The translations under genes and the position numbers were made by a program. Positions 12,293-13,072 of a DNA stretch of 13,072 bases are shown here, one piece after another (within the stretch, counting starts at the first letter, position 1; every line of letters begins with the position of its first letter). The stretch is from Candidatus Omnitrophota bacterium (GTDB taxonomy: Bacteria; Omnitrophota; Gorgyraeia; Zapsychrales; Fredricksoniimonadaceae). The stretch spans positions 1 to 13,072 of the forward strand of contig JACPXN010000110.1 in assembly GCA_016196515.1 (NCBI GenBank). Direction: 5' to 3'. Below the pieces are notes generated by a model. It ran no database searches, was not told where the DNA came from, and was given only the letters and a program-made list of their open reading frames with translations.

Positions 12293-13072
12293 TTATCCTC
12301 CGACGGCTTTCAGGGCCTTCTGACCGATGTCGCGCCGGAAAAAACAATGGTCAAAATGGATCTTCTCAAGAGCGCTATAGGCATGGGCGATGGCCTCTTC
12401 CAAACCATGGCCCAAGGCGGTCACGCCTAAAACACGCCCGCCGCTGGTGACCAGGGTGCCGCCGTCATTTTTTGTCCCCGCGTGAAAAATGACCGTATCC
12501 TCATCGGCGACCTCATCCAGTCCCGTAATGGGAAACCCGCTCTGGTATGGGCCCGGATACCCGCCGGCGCTGACCACCACGCACACGCAGGAACGCGGGT
12601 CCCATTGCACGGACAGTTCATGCAGATGCCCGTCGCAGGCCGCGAGTATGACTGCTACCAAGTCCGTCTTTAAACGCGGCAAAATGCTTTGGGTCTCGGG
12701 ATCACCAAAACGCACGTTGAATTCCAGGACCATGGGCCCCGACGCCGTGAGCATGAGCCCGGCGTACAGAACGCCCTTAAAAGGCATATTTTCCTGATAC
12801 ATGCCGCGGATGGCCGTCTCGATCACGCGGGCAATGACCGTCTTAAGGACATCCGCCGTGACCGCCGGGGCCGGACAATAAGACCCCATACCGCCGGTGT
12901 TGGGTCCCAGGTCATCATCAAAAATGCGCTTATGGTCCTGGGCCGCGGGCAGCACCAAAAAATGTTTGCCGTCGCTGATGGCCAATACCGACGCTTCCTG
13001 GCCTTGCAGGCATTCTTCAATGACAACGCGGTTGCCGGCCGCGCCGAACAGTTTCTGCACCATGATCTCATC
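12293..13072 (-). CDS. purD: Phosphoribosylamine-glycine ligase PurD (C-terminal part, cut by window edge)
   Basis: 259 codons plus the TAA stop are visible; the N-terminus lies beyond the right edge. This is the second half of GAR synthetase, the ATP-grasp enzyme that joins glycine to phosphoribosylamine in purine synthesis. It shows GQEASVLAISDG, AAQDHKRIFDDDLGPNTGGMG, the metal-binding EFNVRFGDPETQ and the C-terminal beta-barrel (VVVSAGGYPG, FHAGTK, GRVLGVTA). Glycine made by GlyA three genes downstream is a substrate, so the grouping makes metabolic sense. The gene's end carries the ribosome site of the Sua5 fusion gene, two bases before its ATG. Confidence 0.96.
   Translation of the reverse strand, partial: DEIMVQKLFGAAGNRVVIEECLQGQEASVLAISDGKHFLVLPAAQDHKRIFDDDLGPNTGGMGSYCPAPAVTADVLKTVIARVIETAIRGMYQENMPFKGVLYAGLMLTASGPMVLEFNVRFGDPETQSILPRLKTDLVAVILAACDGHLHELSVQWDPRSCVCVVVSAGGYPGPYQSGFPITGLDEVADEDTVIFHAGTKNDGGTLVTSGGRVLGVTALGHGLEEAIAHAYSALEKIHFDHCFFRRDIGQKALKAVGG
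12297..12301 (-). promoter_or_regulatory. Shine-Dalgarno GGAGG setting the Sua5-phosphatase start
   Basis: GGAGG on the minus strand six bases before the ATG at 12290, inside the last codons of purD. It supports the 354-residue start over the 57-base longer frame that would overlap purD out of frame. Confidence 0.75.

Noticed and set aside
12291..12347. Longer start for the Sua5-phosphatase gene at 12347
   Set aside because: The extension overlaps the purD coding end, while GGAGG lies six bases before the ATG at 12290.
1..13072. CRISPR array or insertion sequence
   Set aside because: I found no regularly spaced direct repeats and no transposase or terminal inverted repeats of an IS. The repeats seen are short palindromic units.

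Overview
The window reads as one long co-directional gene array on the minus strand of an uncultured Gram-negative-type bacterium. Evidence for this is a SPOR-domain periplasmic protein, signal peptides, mostly GC-rich housekeeping genes and very tight gene packing. The overall look, including palindromic intergenic elements, fits a candidate phylum such as Omnitrophota, but that placement is a guess from style and not from a marker search.

In order of transcription (right to left): a partial purD; a fused sua5 (TsaC-type)/low-molecular-weight phosphatase gene; rpiB; glyA; a 77-bp paired palindromic element; nrdR; a DUF151 bifunctional-nuclease gene; a CCA-adding/poly(A) polymerase-family gene; a short ygfZ/gcvT-type gene; a candidate promoter; an AT-rich restriction-modification cassette made of a 58-residue AbrB-type regulator, a beta-class DNA methyltransferase and a PD-(D/E)XK nuclease; a cystathionine gamma-synthase/lyase-type gene; a TPR-SPOR lipo/periplasmic-type gene; miaA; hflX; a 60-bp hairpin element; tRNA-Phe(GAA); a hairpin; tRNA-Thr(CGT); GC-rich palindromes; and the first 19 codons of a secreted protein. 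Most neighbouring genes touch or overlap (ATGA or TAATG junctions), so translation is probably coupled along the array.

TRNA maturation is a recurring theme. Sua5 (t6A37), MiaA (i6A37), a YgfZ-type protein (supports Fe-S enzymes such as MiaB in E. coli) and a CCA-adding family enzyme sit beside two tRNAs. Neither tRNA encodes CCA, and their anticodon loops are the expected substrates (Thr for t6A, Phe for i6A).

The most striking observation is in the two tRNAs. Both have perfect stems, yet both replace the nearly universal G18 and U55 of the tRNA elbow with A18 and G55, while keeping G19-C56. Two adjacent tRNAs for different amino acids carrying the same paired change suggests a re-engineered elbow contact and not decay. 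Other notable items are the AbrB-coupled R-M island inside a housekeeping array, a BIME-like inverted pair with a compensatory stem change at the glyA stop codon, a palindrome built from GCGAAGC/GCGAAAGC mini-hairpins that can compete with the tRNA-Phe acceptor stem, and a Sua5-phosphatase fusion in Bacillus ywl-operon order.
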